DNA of 55,260 bases from assembly GCA_002344785.1 (NCBI GenBank), contig DDUL01000002.1, positions 1-55,260 of the forward strand, read 5' to 3'. The position numbers were made by a program, and so were the translations under genes. The DNA comes from Bdellovibrionaceae bacterium UBA2339. Lineage in GTDB: Bacteria; Bdellovibrionota; Bdellovibrionia; Bdellovibrionales; JAMPXM01. Positions 7,816 through 16,045 of this stretch are shown piece by piece. The notes beneath the pieces are model-generated. The model saw only the letters and a program-made list of their open reading frames with translations, was not told the DNA's origin and did no database searches. Numbering within the stretch: position 1 is the stretch's first letter; each line of letters begins with the position of its first letter.

Positions 7816-9134
7816 AATCCAAAAAGACGTCGCGAGCGAAGCGACTGAAGCTCTTTGATGGGATTTCTCAGCTTTGGAGTTTTGAGGAATTCGCCGAGGC
7901 CGATGGCCGCCACCCCGAGCGTTGCGAGCTGCGTTCAATTCCCCAAGCCGCAATGCTGGTGGATGCCGAAGGTCGAGTGCTGTGGAAGGGTGCGAAGAAA
8001 AACTTTCGTCGCGAGGCCAAAGCTTGGCTCGGAGAAAAGCTTGAGACGATTTCGCTAAGTGGAAGTGAAGTGCTGCCGGCATTCGTCGAAGCGCACACGC
8101 ATCTTCTTTATGCCGGTGATCGCAGCGATGAGTTCGAAAGGCGCAATCGCGGCGAAACTTATTTGCAGATCGCGGAAGCCGGCGGCGGCATTCGACGAAG
8201 TGTGGAGCTGACTCGGCGAGCTTCGGCTTCGCAACTGAAAGCTCTGCTTCATCAACGTCTGCAGGAGCTGGCGCAACAAGGTGTTGCGACCGTCGAGATT
8301 AAAAGCGGCTATGCGCAGAGTGTGGACGAGGAGCTTCGGCATTTGCACCTCATTGCGGGATGTGTGAGAGCGAGTCGACGTCAGTTGAATCTTCCGCGCG
8401 TGGTGGGGACGGCGCTCAGTGCGCATTCGGTGCCGCCGGGTGTTCCGGCCGCGGAATGGTTGCGCAAAGTGCGCGAAGGCGTTTGGCCGAAGCTTCCGCG
8501 CGAGATTCGTCGCGTGGATGTGTTTGTCGAAGCGGGCGCGTTTTCGCGCGAGGATGCGGATCTGCACTTGCGTGAAGCGCGACGACAGGGGCTTGAGATC
8601 ACCGTGCATGCCGATCAGCTGTCGCTTTCTGGCGGTACGGATTTGGGAATCAAACATCAAGCGATGTCCGTGGATCATCTCATCGAAATCACCGCAACTC
8701 AGCGCCGAGCATTGGCGCAGTCGGCGGACACGGTCGCGATGCTTTTGCCGGTGGCGGATGTCTATGCGCGACTGCCTTATCCGAATGCGCGCGAGTTGAT
8801 CGATGCGGGCGCTCGCGTGGCGTTAGCGACGGATCACAATCCAGGCACCGCACCCGCGCTGGACATCGCGCTCGTCGGTGTGTTGGCGCGCACGCAGATG
8901 CGCATGACGCTCAAAGAAACTTTGTGCGCCTACACCTACAACGCCGCTCGCGCTTTGGGCTTGAGTGCTGAGACGGGATGTTTGCGTCTGGGAAGTTCCG
9001 CGGACTTCATCGTGCTTCGAAAGGGCGCGAGTCTCGCGCAGCTCTTCTACGAAGTTGGTCCGCAGGGCGCATCGCGAGTCTTGGCCGGTACTTATCGAGG
9101 CGGACAGCGCCTCGCCGGATCAGCGACTGCCTGA
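7803..9134 (+). CDS. hutI: Imidazolonepropionase
   Basis: The enzyme hydrolyses 4-imidazolone-5-propanoate to N-formimino-glutamate, the third step of histidine degradation. Family landmarks are the metal-binding H98-T-H100 in EAHTHLLYAGDRSDEF, the AGGGI and EIKSGY motifs, HADQLSLSGGTDLG, MSVDHL, and ATDHNPGTAP. ATG 7803 was chosen because it has the ribosome site GAGG and gives the normal length of 443 residues; an upstream in-frame start would run far into the dehydrogenase gene. The gene overlaps that gene by 13 bases. No other hut gene is in the window, so either the pathway is encoded elsewhere or the pair serves a separate degradation route. Confidence 0.93.
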   Translation: MAQLKSKKTSRAKRLKLFDGISQLWSFEEFAEADGRHPERCELRSIPQAAMLVDAEGRVLWKGAKKNFRREAKAWLGEKLETISLSGSEVLPAFVEAHTHLLYAGDRSDEFERRNRGETYLQIAEAGGGIRRSVELTRRASASQLKALLHQRLQELAQQGVATVEIKSGYAQSVDEELRHLHLIAGCVRASRRQLNLPRVVGTALSAHSVPPGVPAAEWLRKVREGVWPKLPREIRRVDVFVEAGAFSREDADLHLREARRQGLEITVHADQLSLSGGTDLGIKHQAMSVDHLIEITATQRRALAQSADTVAMLLPVADVYARLPYPNARELIDAGARVALATDHNPGTAPALDIALVGVLARTQMRMTLKETLCAYTYNAARALGLSAETGCLRLGSSADFIVLRKGASLAQLFYEVGPQGASRVLAGTYRGGQRLAGSATA

Positions 9135-9523
9135 AAAACGATCTCATTTCGTTGGCGTGAAGCCAGAGGCCGCCGAGGGTTGAGTGCGCAAGTCATTGAA
9201 ATAACAGACTTGTGTTAGCCGCCTCGTCGCGCACATCAAGATCCGGCAAAAATCTTAAATAGTCTTAAAAAAAATTTGCATCCGGAGATTTTCCGCGTCT
9301 AGGCTCGAAGTTGACATCCCCTCGCGGCAGGATGCTGGAGGGGTGTCAAACCTTCAGTTCGCTTTTTGGCTGAAAGTGAACTCGAGGCTGCGAATTTCGT
9401 TCGGCAAGCTTGAGAAAGTGAGTGCGAACGAGCAGCAAAGGTTCGTCGAACATCGGCCAAAAAGAGAGTGACCGCACAGGAAGGCTTGAACTGAATCGAG
9501 CCGTACTCACATCGAGGGATAGC
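9135..9523. other. Intergenic region with long inverted repeat
   Basis: No credible gene is seen. An AT-rich stretch at about 9235-9290 is promoter-like. It is followed by the inverted repeat at 9311-9349, which starts with TTGACA. Confidence 0.45.
9311..9349. promoter_or_regulatory. Inverted repeat with 12-bp arms (hairpin or operator)
   Basis: TTGACA(T)CCCCTC at 9311-9323 pairs with GAGGGGTGTCAA at 9338-9349, leaving one bulged T and a 14-base loop. No T-run follows directly, so it is not a textbook terminator. The left arm begins with a consensus -35 hexamer. It lies about 175 bases before the small unknown gene at 9524. Confidence 0.45.
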
Positions 9524-10006
9524 ATGAACGAGATCGCGACACGGATGCCGCTGAACTCAATGACCGCTTCGCATGAAGTGGCCACGAGCGAAGAGACTCG
9601 TCTCTTCATTACACAATCCTCTTACTTCACAGCTGCTTTCAATGGCGCCATCTTTGATGGCCCGCTGCGCTTGTACTTTGCGCAGGCGCAAGAGGGCTTG
9701 GCTTTGAATTTGTATTTCGAACTTCGCTCGCAGATGGGGGAGTTGGCTGAGCCGCGCCCCGGTCGCGTCTCGCGCCCCAATCTTTTTGTGATGATTTATC
9801 CGACCGAGGAGCATTTCGATTTGTGCTTCGGTCCCCCCGCAAGCGCGATGAGCGGTGCTCAAGCGACTTCGGCCAATCCTTCGCCCTTCGGACAGGATTT
9901 AGTTTTGGGATTGATGGCCAGCGAAGTCGAGTCCGACTTGGCGACACATGTGGAACGCGCGGCAAGCCTGCTGCGAAACATGATGAAGCGAATGGCCGAG
10001 GCCTAA
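9524..10006 (+). CDS. Conserved-looking protein of unknown function
   Basis: This 160-residue protein starts at ATG 9524 behind GAGGG; a longer in-frame start at 9422 lacks a good ribosome site. There is no signal peptide or membrane helix. The middle is a beta-rich stretch (RLFITQSSYFTAAFNGAIFDGPLRLYFAQAQ read in short strands), followed by LFVMIYPTEEHFDLCFGP and a C-terminal amphipathic helix LATHVERAASLLRNMMKRMAEA. It converges on the TlpA-like gene with a 22-base gap. Codon use matches its neighbours, so it is probably real, but no family is recognised. Confidence 0.7.
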   Translation: MNEIATRMPLNSMTASHEVATSEETRLFITQSSYFTAAFNGAIFDGPLRLYFAQAQEGLALNLYFELRSQMGELAEPRPGRVSRPNLFVMIYPTEEHFDLCFGPPASAMSGAQATSANPSPFGQDLVLGLMASEVESDLATHVERAASLLRNMMKRMAEA

Positions 10007-10028
10007 GCAAAAACTTGAAGGCTAGCGC

Positions 10029-10760
10029 TCAAGTCGCGCTGGCCTCGTCCTCATTTTTCGGCGCGGGCGCTGCCGGCGCGTCTTCGTCTTCCGCGAGCAA
10101 ATCTTCAATCATTCGCTGCGCTTCTTCTTGAGTCCAGATCATCGAGCCGCCGCCCACCGAGGCCACGCGACCGGCGCGATCAATCATCACGGTGCTGGGC
10201 GAAGTGTCCACGCGCAGTTCAAACGCGGCTTTGCGAGTTGGATCGTGCAACATCAGATCTTGCATCTTGAATCCGCTGCCTTGGAGAATTTTAGGTGAAA
10301 GATCGATCACGCGCCGAATGGCCTCGGCATCGATGTCCATATTCACCATGCGAACCTTGAGGCCGGCGCGCTGATACTTTTTGGCCAGACCCACCAGCTC
10401 CTTAATTTCCGTCCAACAGGGATCGCAATCGGCCGTCCAGAACCACAGCAACAAGACGTCTCCGCGATGAGCTTGAATCTTGAAGCTCTCCTCGCTGGAG
10501 TCCAGGCGCTGGATTTCAACCTGCGCGGGGGCGGTGGGTCGCTCGTGAGCCAAAGGGTCAGGCTCAGTGTGGGCCAGCGGCAAGTCCATGGCCGGCCGAC
10601 TCATAAAGTAGGCCGAAGCCAATATGGCGATGAGCAAGCCGCCCACCAAACTCATTAAAACCGGCTTCGAGGTCAATTTGTTCGCGCCTCTCGACGCGAG
10701 AGCTTTTTTGACGGATTCTGTAGGCTCAGGGGGCGGAGATGAAGGCTTATCGAAGTTCAT
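10029..10760 (-). CDS. TlpA/ResA-like membrane-anchored thioredoxin
   Basis: The protein has a thioredoxin-fold domain with the redox pair Cys112-Asp-Pro-Cys115 in LLLWFWTADCDPCWTEI, and a cis-Pro in DTSPSTVMID. One transmembrane helix at about residues 34-53 anchors it with the redox domain outside, as in TlpA and ResA, which keep cytochrome c or other exported thiols reduced. The C-terminal tail is acidic and Ala/Pro-rich (about residues 222-243). The start codon at 10760 lies inside the first codons of the divergent pilin-like gene, so the two genes overlap head to head by 22 bases. The CxxCH lipoprotein gene nearby at 11002 would be a reasonable client. Confidence 0.88.
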   Translation of the reverse strand: MNFDKPSSPPPEPTESVKKALASRGANKLTSKPVLMSLVGGLLIAILASAYFMSRPAMDLPLAHTEPDPLAHERPTAPAQVEIQRLDSSEESFKIQAHRGDVLLLWFWTADCDPCWTEIKELVGLAKKYQRAGLKVRMVNMDIDAEAIRRVIDLSPKILQGSGFKMQDLMLHDPTRKAAFELRVDTSPSTVMIDRAGRVASVGGGSMIWTQEEAQRMIEDLLAEDEDAPAAPAPKNEDEASAT

Positions 10761-10972
10761 CCCTCAACGCTAGCGGGCGCGGACGCCGCGGGCAAGTTGT
10801 GCTCGAATACATTTTGCTGCTGATCATTTCTGTAACGATGGCTTTCATCATCACGCGGATGATGGTGGGTCGCGATGAAGGCAATGCGGGATTTGTGATC
10901 GTCACTTGGCAAAATCTTTTGACCGAGATCGGTCAAGATCGGCCCGATGCCACGCGCACGGATCAGCCGTAA
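10739..10972 (+). CDS. Small Flp/TadE-like pilin-like membrane protein
   Basis: This 77-residue protein has the layout of a short prepilin: a basic leader ending in RRG, then QVVLEYILLLIISV, with Glu at position +5 after the Gly as in type IV and Flp prepilins, and one hydrophobic helix. The remaining 35 residues are too short for a full pilin head, so it may be a Flp-type or TadE-like minor component, or simply a small membrane protein. ATG 10739 follows AGGGGG. It overlaps the divergent TlpA-like gene. No prepilin peptidase or tad genes are in the window. Confidence 0.65.
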   Translation: MKAYRSSSLNASGRGRRGQVVLEYILLLIISVTMAFIITRMMVGRDEGNAGFVIVTWQNLLTEIGQDRPDATRTDQP

Positions 10973-11001
10973 CATTGCGGCGAAAGTCCGCGGTGCAGAG
11001 T

Positions 11002-11817
11002 TCAATATTCGCGGCGCTGAAGTCCACCTGAGCTGACGAGCGCACGATACACCAAGCAGCGTTCGTCCCTTGAGTTGAGTCGCGCACATTCTTCGGCCTC
11101 ATATTGAATTTGCGCCAAGGGCACTTCCTCTTGGGCTGCGAGCCTGAGAATGTCGGAGCGAAATGCGCGCGCACCACTGGGCAAGGTGACTTGCGTCTCG
11201 TTCGTGTGGCAAGTGCCGCAGCTTGTGCCGCCCGTGGCGCTCAGCCGTGTGTGCTCCACGCCATCGGCCTCGGATATGAGGTCGGATTGAATTGGTAAAA
11301 CGAATTCGGCCTTCAAGCTCTGTTGAGTGTTGGGCAGGAGCTGTCCCAATTCCACAAGCGCTGCGGAAGCTCCGCTCGTCACAATGCCAATCAGCAGATC
11401 GCCACGACGAATGAAGAGGCGCGGGTTTCTGGCGCTCGATGCGGGCTGAGCGCTGCGCTGGGAGTGAGTCGCGATCAACTCGATCGGTCCAGCAAGATTC
11501 ATCACAATACAACTGAGCTTCACGGGTCGCGGAAGTGCGTTGAGATACTCCACGAAGCTTGTGAGGTCCGTCGGTTCAGGAAGCGATGACCGAGGCGCAC
11601 AGGCCGCACGATCTTCGGGACTGAGAAGTGTCGTTGATGAAGCGCTCTCGCGCGCTGCTTTGTCGAGAATCTGGAAGCTCGGCCCGCAGGCTTGGCCAAA
11701 TGCAACCAACGACAGAGCTGTCACAAGCAGACCCGCGACCAGAGGCCTGGCTTTGCGGCGCTTGTTGGGCCGTGCGGTGAAATGACTCCATCGAAATTGA
11801 GGACGCATGAGCTTCAT
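11002..11817 (-). CDS. Exported lipoprotein with one CxxCH haem motif
   Basis: A basic N-terminus and hydrophobic helix lead to VAFGQACGPSF, a lipobox-like site with a non-standard -3/-2 pair. Near residue 200 the sequence GGTSCGTCHTNETQ holds a CxxCH c-type haem motif. The rest (271 residues) is not a recognised cytochrome fold; a C-terminal AQIQYEAEECARLNSRDERC stretch adds further cysteines. ATG codons at 11817 and 11808 are both possible starts with weak ribosome sites. If the haem site is real the protein needs the cytochrome c maturation system; the neighbouring TlpA-like thioredoxin fits that idea. Function is unknown. Confidence 0.75.
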   Translation of the reverse strand: MKLMRPQFRWSHFTARPNKRRKARPLVAGLLVTALSLVAFGQACGPSFQILDKAARESASSTTLLSPEDRAACAPRSSLPEPTDLTSFVEYLNALPRPVKLSCIVMNLAGPIELIATHSQRSAQPASSARNPRLFIRRGDLLIGIVTSGASAALVELGQLLPNTQQSLKAEFVLPIQSDLISEADGVEHTRLSATGGTSCGTCHTNETQVTLPSGARAFRSDILRLAAQEEVPLAQIQYEAEECARLNSRDERCLVYRALVSSGGLQRREY

Positions 11818-11999
11818 TTTATTTCATGAGACCGCATGCAGGGGCTTGAAAGTGTTCAATCTCAATTTGGAACAGAAGTTGGGACAAGTTGGCGTGCCTC
11901 ATGATTGGCAAGGCGCGAGCGCCGAATCGCTGAGCGCCGAATCGCCGAGCGGCGACCTGGTGCCTTTGTGCCCTAGCGCCCTCGCCCCGTATGACCAAC

Positions 12000-12923
12000 T
12001 CACCAGTTCGAACGAGCTTTGACAGCGTCGCTGAGCGCTCGCTGCATGCTTTCGCGAATTTCTTGCGCCAGCTCGCGGACCAATTCGCGATCCTCGGCCG
12101 CGCTTGGCGCGTAAGGAAGATGAATCGGTGGCAAGAATATGATTTTCCAGCGCACCGGCAAAGGTATGATGTTCAGCGGAAGCGGCAAAACGGCGCCGCG
12201 AAGAAAGCGCGTGAATCGCAGTTGCGCCAAATTGATGTGCGTCTCTTCCGCGCCAATCACCAGCGTCGGAATGATGGGGCTTTGTGTTTCCAGCGCCATG
12301 CGCACAAAGCCGCGCTTGAACTCTTGCAGGTGATAGCGCTTGGTTGTCGGCTTGAAGTTTCCGTACTCGCCCTCGGGAAACAGTACGATGAGATTTTTCT
12401 TTTTTAGTTGCGCGAGGCCATTGGCCGTCGTCGCCTCGATGAAACCCACTTTTTCCGCAGGAATCGCCGTTGCGGAGGTGAGAAACCAAAAGTGATGCGT
12501 CAGAATTCGCGGCAAACGCCCGGTGCCGCGATGAATCTCATGGCCCAACAAAAACGCATCGAAGCCCGAGTAGCCGGAATGATTGGGCGCGATAATTCCG
12601 GATCCGCGCTTCGGGATGTTTTCTAGACCCTCGACCTCAAGGCGAAAATATCGCCGAGCGATCTCCATCACAAAGCGGGGAAGTGCGCGGTACACCAGGC
12701 GCTCGGCCGGCGCGGCCAAGTGATCGGCGCCACTGCTTAATCCTCGGCCCAAGGTTTGAGCGACCTCTGGTCCGATCTTTTGGCCGATTTTTTGGCCAAT
12801 TTTTTGAGCGATTTCTGGTCCGATTTGTTGGGCCAATTGTTGCGCAAATTGCTTTGCACTCCGCACAGAAAAGTTGCGCAGCATCGAGGGATCTTGCTTG
12901 GGTTTTGGCGCATTCTTCTTCAT
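12000..12923 (-). CDS. PlsC-like glycerolipid acyltransferase with repeat N-terminus
   Basis: The protein has a lysophospholipid/glycerol acyltransferase (LPLAT) domain at about residues 85-290. The catalytic block reads IIAPNHSGYSGFDAF, with six residues between His and Asp instead of the usual four, as in the diacylglycerol-acyltransferase-like branch. LFPEGEYGNF is the FPEG substrate-binding motif. Before it, residues about 27-55 carry a short repeat of the pattern QxIGxxIAQ/IGQK, probably a long amphipathic helix. The gene starts 12 bases from the divergent glpK, so glycerol phosphorylation and acylation may share one control region. The exact acceptor is unknown. Confidence 0.85.
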   Translation of the reverse strand: MKKNAPKPKQDPSMLRNFSVRSAKQFAQQLAQQIGPEIAQKIGQKIGQKIGPEVAQTLGRGLSSGADHLAAPAERLVYRALPRFVMEIARRYFRLEVEGLENIPKRGSGIIAPNHSGYSGFDAFLLGHEIHRGTGRLPRILTHHFWFLTSATAIPAEKVGFIEATTANGLAQLKKKNLIVLFPEGEYGNFKPTTKRYHLQEFKRGFVRMALETQSPIIPTLVIGAEETHINLAQLRFTRFLRGAVLPLPLNIIPLPVRWKIIFLPPIHLPYAPSAAEDRELVRELAQEIRESMQRALSDAVKARSNW

Positions 12924-12935
12924 GATGTTGAACTC

Positions 12936-14462
12936 ATGGGAAGCACAAACATTCTTTCACTGGATCAGGGTACCACAGGTTCAACGGCAAGCCTCATGGA
13001 TGGCAAGGGGCTTGTCTCAGGTCGCGCCGACCTCGACTTTCGCCAGTACTTCCCTGAGCCGGGATGGGTGGAGCACAAGCCCGACGACATTTGGAAGTCT
13101 CTGCTCGAGCCCATTCAGTCCGTGATCAAAAAGACGCGCGTCAAGCCCGGTGCGATCTCCGCCATCGGCATCACCAATCAGCGCGAAACCGTGGTGATTT
13201 GGGATCGAAAAACGGGACGTCCGCTCTACAACGCCATCGTTTGGCAAGATCGTCGGACCACGGAAATTTGCGAGCGCTTGAAAGCTGAAGGTGTTGAGCC
13301 GATGCTTCGCGAGAAGACCGGCCTGGTGATCGATCCGTATTTTTCCGCGACGAAGCTCGCTTGGATTTTGGATCATGTGTCGGGTGCTCGTTCGCGTGCT
13401 GAGCGCGGCGAGCTGGCGGCGGGGACCATCGACACTTATGTGCTATGGAAACTCACGGGCGGCAAAGTGCATCGCACGGATGTCTCAAACGCGTCGCGCA
13501 CGCAGCTGATGAATCTCGCGACTTGTGATTGGGACGATGATTTGTTGCGACTGTTTAAAGTGCCGCGCGAAATTTTGCCGGAAATTTGCGACTCCAATGC
13601 GCTGTTTGGTGTGACTTCGGGATTGCGATTTTTGCCCGACGGCATTCCGATCACAGGCATTGCGGGGGATCAGCAGGCCGCACTTTTCGGTCAACTCTGT
13701 TTGCAAGTCGGCGAAGCCAAATGCACCTTCGGTACGGGAAGCTTTCTGTTGATGAACACTGGAGCTGAAAAGTTGCGCTCCAAGGCGGGCCTACTCACCA
13801 CCGTTGCGTGGCGATTGCGCGGGGAGAAGCAGGCCACCTATGCGCTCGAAGGCGGTGCCTTTGTGTGCGGCGCGGCCGTTCAGTTTTTGCGCGATCAACT
13901 GGGCTTCATCAAAGACTCGGGAGAAGTCGAGAAACTCGCCGCTTCCGTGAAGGACTCCGGTGGAGTGGAGTTCGTGCCGGCACTCACGGGACTTGGGGCT
14001 CCGCACTGGGATCCGCGGGCGCGCGGTCTGATTTGCGGGCTCACGCGAGGGACGACTCGCGCGCACATCGCCCGAGCGACTCTTGAAGCCATGGCTCTGC
14101 AGAACGCCGAAATTTTGTTGGCGATGGATGAGGATCTGCGCAGCGGCGCTGCTGGCTCGGGCGGCTCAAAATTGGCGCGCGTGTTGGTGGATGGCGGTGC
14201 GAGTGCGAACAATTTGCTCATGCAAATGCAGGCCGACGTGCTCGGCACCAACGTCGTCCGACCGAAGAACATCGAAACCACATCGGCGGGCGCTGCGTTT
14301 CTCGCGGGTCTCGGAGTCGGCGCGTTCGCGTCCACGGCGACGCTTAAAAATCTTTGGCGCGCCGATAAATCCTTTGCGCCGAAGATGAAAGACGAAGATC
14401 GCCAAGCGCGCTTGAAACGTTGGCGAACGGCGATTCGCCGCGCGACCTTGGTCGAGATCTAG
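12936..14462 (+). CDS. glpK: Glycerol kinase
   Basis: An FGGY-family kinase that makes sn-glycerol 3-phosphate from glycerol and ATP. Landmarks are the phosphate-binding SLDQGTTGSTASL, ITNQRETVVIWDRKTG, the substrate segment IVWQDRRT, CTFGTGSFLLMNTG, the FGGY signature region GLGAPHWDPRARG, and LVDGGASANNLLMQ. ATG 12936 gives 508 residues, the usual family length; the frame is open 60 codons further upstream but that stretch lies antisense to the acyltransferase gene. The close divergent acyltransferase gene points to a link between glycerol use and membrane lipid synthesis. No glpF or glpD lies nearby. Confidence 0.96.
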   Translation: MGSTNILSLDQGTTGSTASLMDGKGLVSGRADLDFRQYFPEPGWVEHKPDDIWKSLLEPIQSVIKKTRVKPGAISAIGITNQRETVVIWDRKTGRPLYNAIVWQDRRTTEICERLKAEGVEPMLREKTGLVIDPYFSATKLAWILDHVSGARSRAERGELAAGTIDTYVLWKLTGGKVHRTDVSNASRTQLMNLATCDWDDDLLRLFKVPREILPEICDSNALFGVTSGLRFLPDGIPITGIAGDQQAALFGQLCLQVGEAKCTFGTGSFLLMNTGAEKLRSKAGLLTTVAWRLRGEKQATYALEGGAFVCGAAVQFLRDQLGFIKDSGEVEKLAASVKDSGGVEFVPALTGLGAPHWDPRARGLICGLTRGTTRAHIARATLEAMALQNAEILLAMDEDLRSGAAGSGGSKLARVLVDGGASANNLLMQMQADVLGTNVVRPKNIETTSAGAAFLAGLGVGAFASTATLKNLWRADKSFAPKMKDEDRQARLKRWRTAIRRATLVEI

Positions 14463-14521
14463 GGCGCGCTTCGGGCTTTGAGCCTCGACGCTCGTCGAGC
14501 TTGTTCATGACTCAAAATGCA

Positions 14522-14552
14522 TCCTCCTTCGACCGATAAGAAGTTCGGAGGA
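14522..14552 (+). promoter_or_regulatory. Possible hairpin covering the PilZ gene ribosome site
   Basis: TCCTCC at 14522-14527 is the exact complement of the Shine-Dalgarno GGAGGA at 14547-14552, five bases before the ATG of the PilZ gene. The 6-bp stem with a 19-base loop could hide the ribosome site. It may be chance, as the sequence is short. Confidence 0.35.
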
Positions 14553-14556
14553 ATCC

Positions 14557-15537
14557 ATGGTGCCGAACGAAGAACTTTGGAGTTTGTTTCGACTGTCGGA
14601 TCGCAAACAGTTCGATAACCTCTCCATCGATAAAGTGGAATTTCTCTTTCACGCCCTGCCAGAGGCCTTGCGCCGCGATTGGATCATGTGGCGCGAAGGC
14701 TTTACCGGCTGGAAATCCTTTAACGAATTTCCCGTGATCCTCCAGCAAATCCGCCAAGGCGGACGCCTTGGCTCGCAGCCGCCGCCGATTCCGCAAGCCG
14801 TTTTGAAAATCGCCGAAGAAATCAGTGAGGTCGTCGAAGTCAGTGAAATTCACAATCTCGATGGGACTCCGGACGAGCCCACAGTGCCTGAGCCAACACT
14901 TCAGAGCGGGCAAAGTTTGCCCGATTCCGATGTGGTGACCATCGGCGAACCCTCGACACAAATTCCGGCTCCTCGCGCAGCAGGCTTACCGCCGATCGAG
15001 AAACTCATCTTGGATCGCAATGGAAAAACAGCGGCTGGTGTGAACTCGCCCGCGCCTGCCGCAGGCCATGGCGCGGCCGGTGGTCAAGGTACGAAGGCCA
15101 CGCAGTCGCGTAATGCCACGAAGCCCAAGGTCATTGTGCCCGCCAAAGCGCAGATGCAACCCGGCCAAGGTGTTCGCGTGATCAATCTTCCGGATGAAGC
15201 GACTTTGTCGCTCATGTTGGAGTCGCAAGTCGCCAACGAGGACAATCGCGCGGCTCGCTACCGTAAACGCTTTCCGATTCGCATACTTCATGCCGGTAAA
15301 ATTTGGGACAGCTCGACCATCGACATCTCGATGTCGGGAATGAGGATCCGCGATCCGCTGCCTCCGGGGTTGCCGCGCTTCTTCAATGTCGAAGTGGATT
15401 TGGGGCCAGAGGGTAAAATTCCCTTGGTTTGCAGCGAAGTGAAAGACGATCCGACCGCGCATCAGGGCACGCGCTTGCGCATTCAGGTGAATGACTATCA
15501 GACCGCGCTGAAGTCGGCCTTGCTACAAGCGTCCTGA
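14557..15537 (+). CDS. PilZ-domain (c-di-GMP receptor) protein
   Basis: This 326-residue protein has three parts. Residues 1-65 resemble a GYF_2-type module (LWSLFRLSD, WREGFTGWKSFNEFP). Residues 100-210 are a Pro/Gly/Ala-rich linker. Residues about 230-320 form a PilZ domain with the c-di-GMP-binding RxxxR (R234-YRK-R238) and D-x-S-x-x-G (D256-ISMSG261). PilZ proteins change partner activity when c-di-GMP binds. The start has the ribosome site GGAGGA. No cyclase, phosphodiesterase or pilus gene is adjacent, so the target is unknown. It sits at the left border of an AT-richer island. Confidence 0.9.
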   Translation: MVPNEELWSLFRLSDRKQFDNLSIDKVEFLFHALPEALRRDWIMWREGFTGWKSFNEFPVILQQIRQGGRLGSQPPPIPQAVLKIAEEISEVVEVSEIHNLDGTPDEPTVPEPTLQSGQSLPDSDVVTIGEPSTQIPAPRAAGLPPIEKLILDRNGKTAAGVNSPAPAAGHGAAGGQGTKATQSRNATKPKVIVPAKAQMQPGQGVRVINLPDEATLSLMLESQVANEDNRAARYRKRFPIRILHAGKIWDSSTIDISMSGMRIRDPLPPGLPRFFNVEVDLGPEGKIPLVCSEVKDDPTAHQGTRLRIQVNDYQTALKSALLQAS

Positions 15538-15709
15538 GTGGCGTGCGTTTTGTTTGGCGAAGTCGCGAATCGCGAACTGTTTACTGAAAGCCACCCTCAT
15601 TGAAAGCTTCATTGATGCTTGGCTCGGACCAAGTTGTAGGGCGTCTCACCATGCCTCAAATCGCACTGCAATCTCTTGATTAGTCTCAGGTGCACTCGCG
15701 CGTGGCGCA

Positions 15710-15973
15710 CTACTGACCCTGGCGAGTGAGGTGAAAGTACAGTCGTGCGAATCGCCAGCAATCTTTGTGGATCACCAAATTGCGACTCCCGAGTACGGGT
15801 GTCTTTATCTCGAGGTCGATCGCATCATTACAGAGTAGGCAATGATCGTGAGACAATGACTTCAAGGCAGACTGAGGTTTTGCCGACCAAGTCTCTTTCG
15901 ACATTAGTTCAAGCAAGTGCCTAAGATACTTCTTCTCAATTTGGGCGCCGTTCAAATGAACTGTGTTTTTCAA
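15710..15973 (-). CDS. Small Cys-containing protein of unknown function (island gene 1)
   Basis: This 87-residue protein probably starts at TTG 15973, which follows AAGGG. Residues about 45-72 hold HCLLCNDAIDLE and IHKDCW, a Cys-x-x-Cys plus His/Cys pattern that could bind a metal such as zinc. There is no signal peptide. It is the last gene of a five-gene minus-strand cluster with AT-richer composition than its surroundings. No family is recognised. Confidence 0.55.
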   Translation of the reverse strand: MKNTVHLNGAQIEKKYLRHLLELMSKETWSAKPQSALKSLSHDHCLLCNDAIDLEIKTPVLGSRNLVIHKDCWRFARLYFHLTRQGQ

Positions 15974-16045
15974 ATTTTTGTCCCTTCATCTGGGGAAACT
16001 CGAACACTCTCCATCGATCTTCTGTGGATGCCGTGGTTCCTTTTT

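Noticed and set aside
12756..12935. Longer glpK start with a 60-residue N-terminal extension
   Set aside because: The extension is antisense to the acyltransferase repeat region and is not part of the glycerol kinase family.
15538..15709. Attachment-site direct repeats flanking the AT-rich island
   Set aside because: Only weak GCGTGxGC similarities were seen at the two borders, too short to call.
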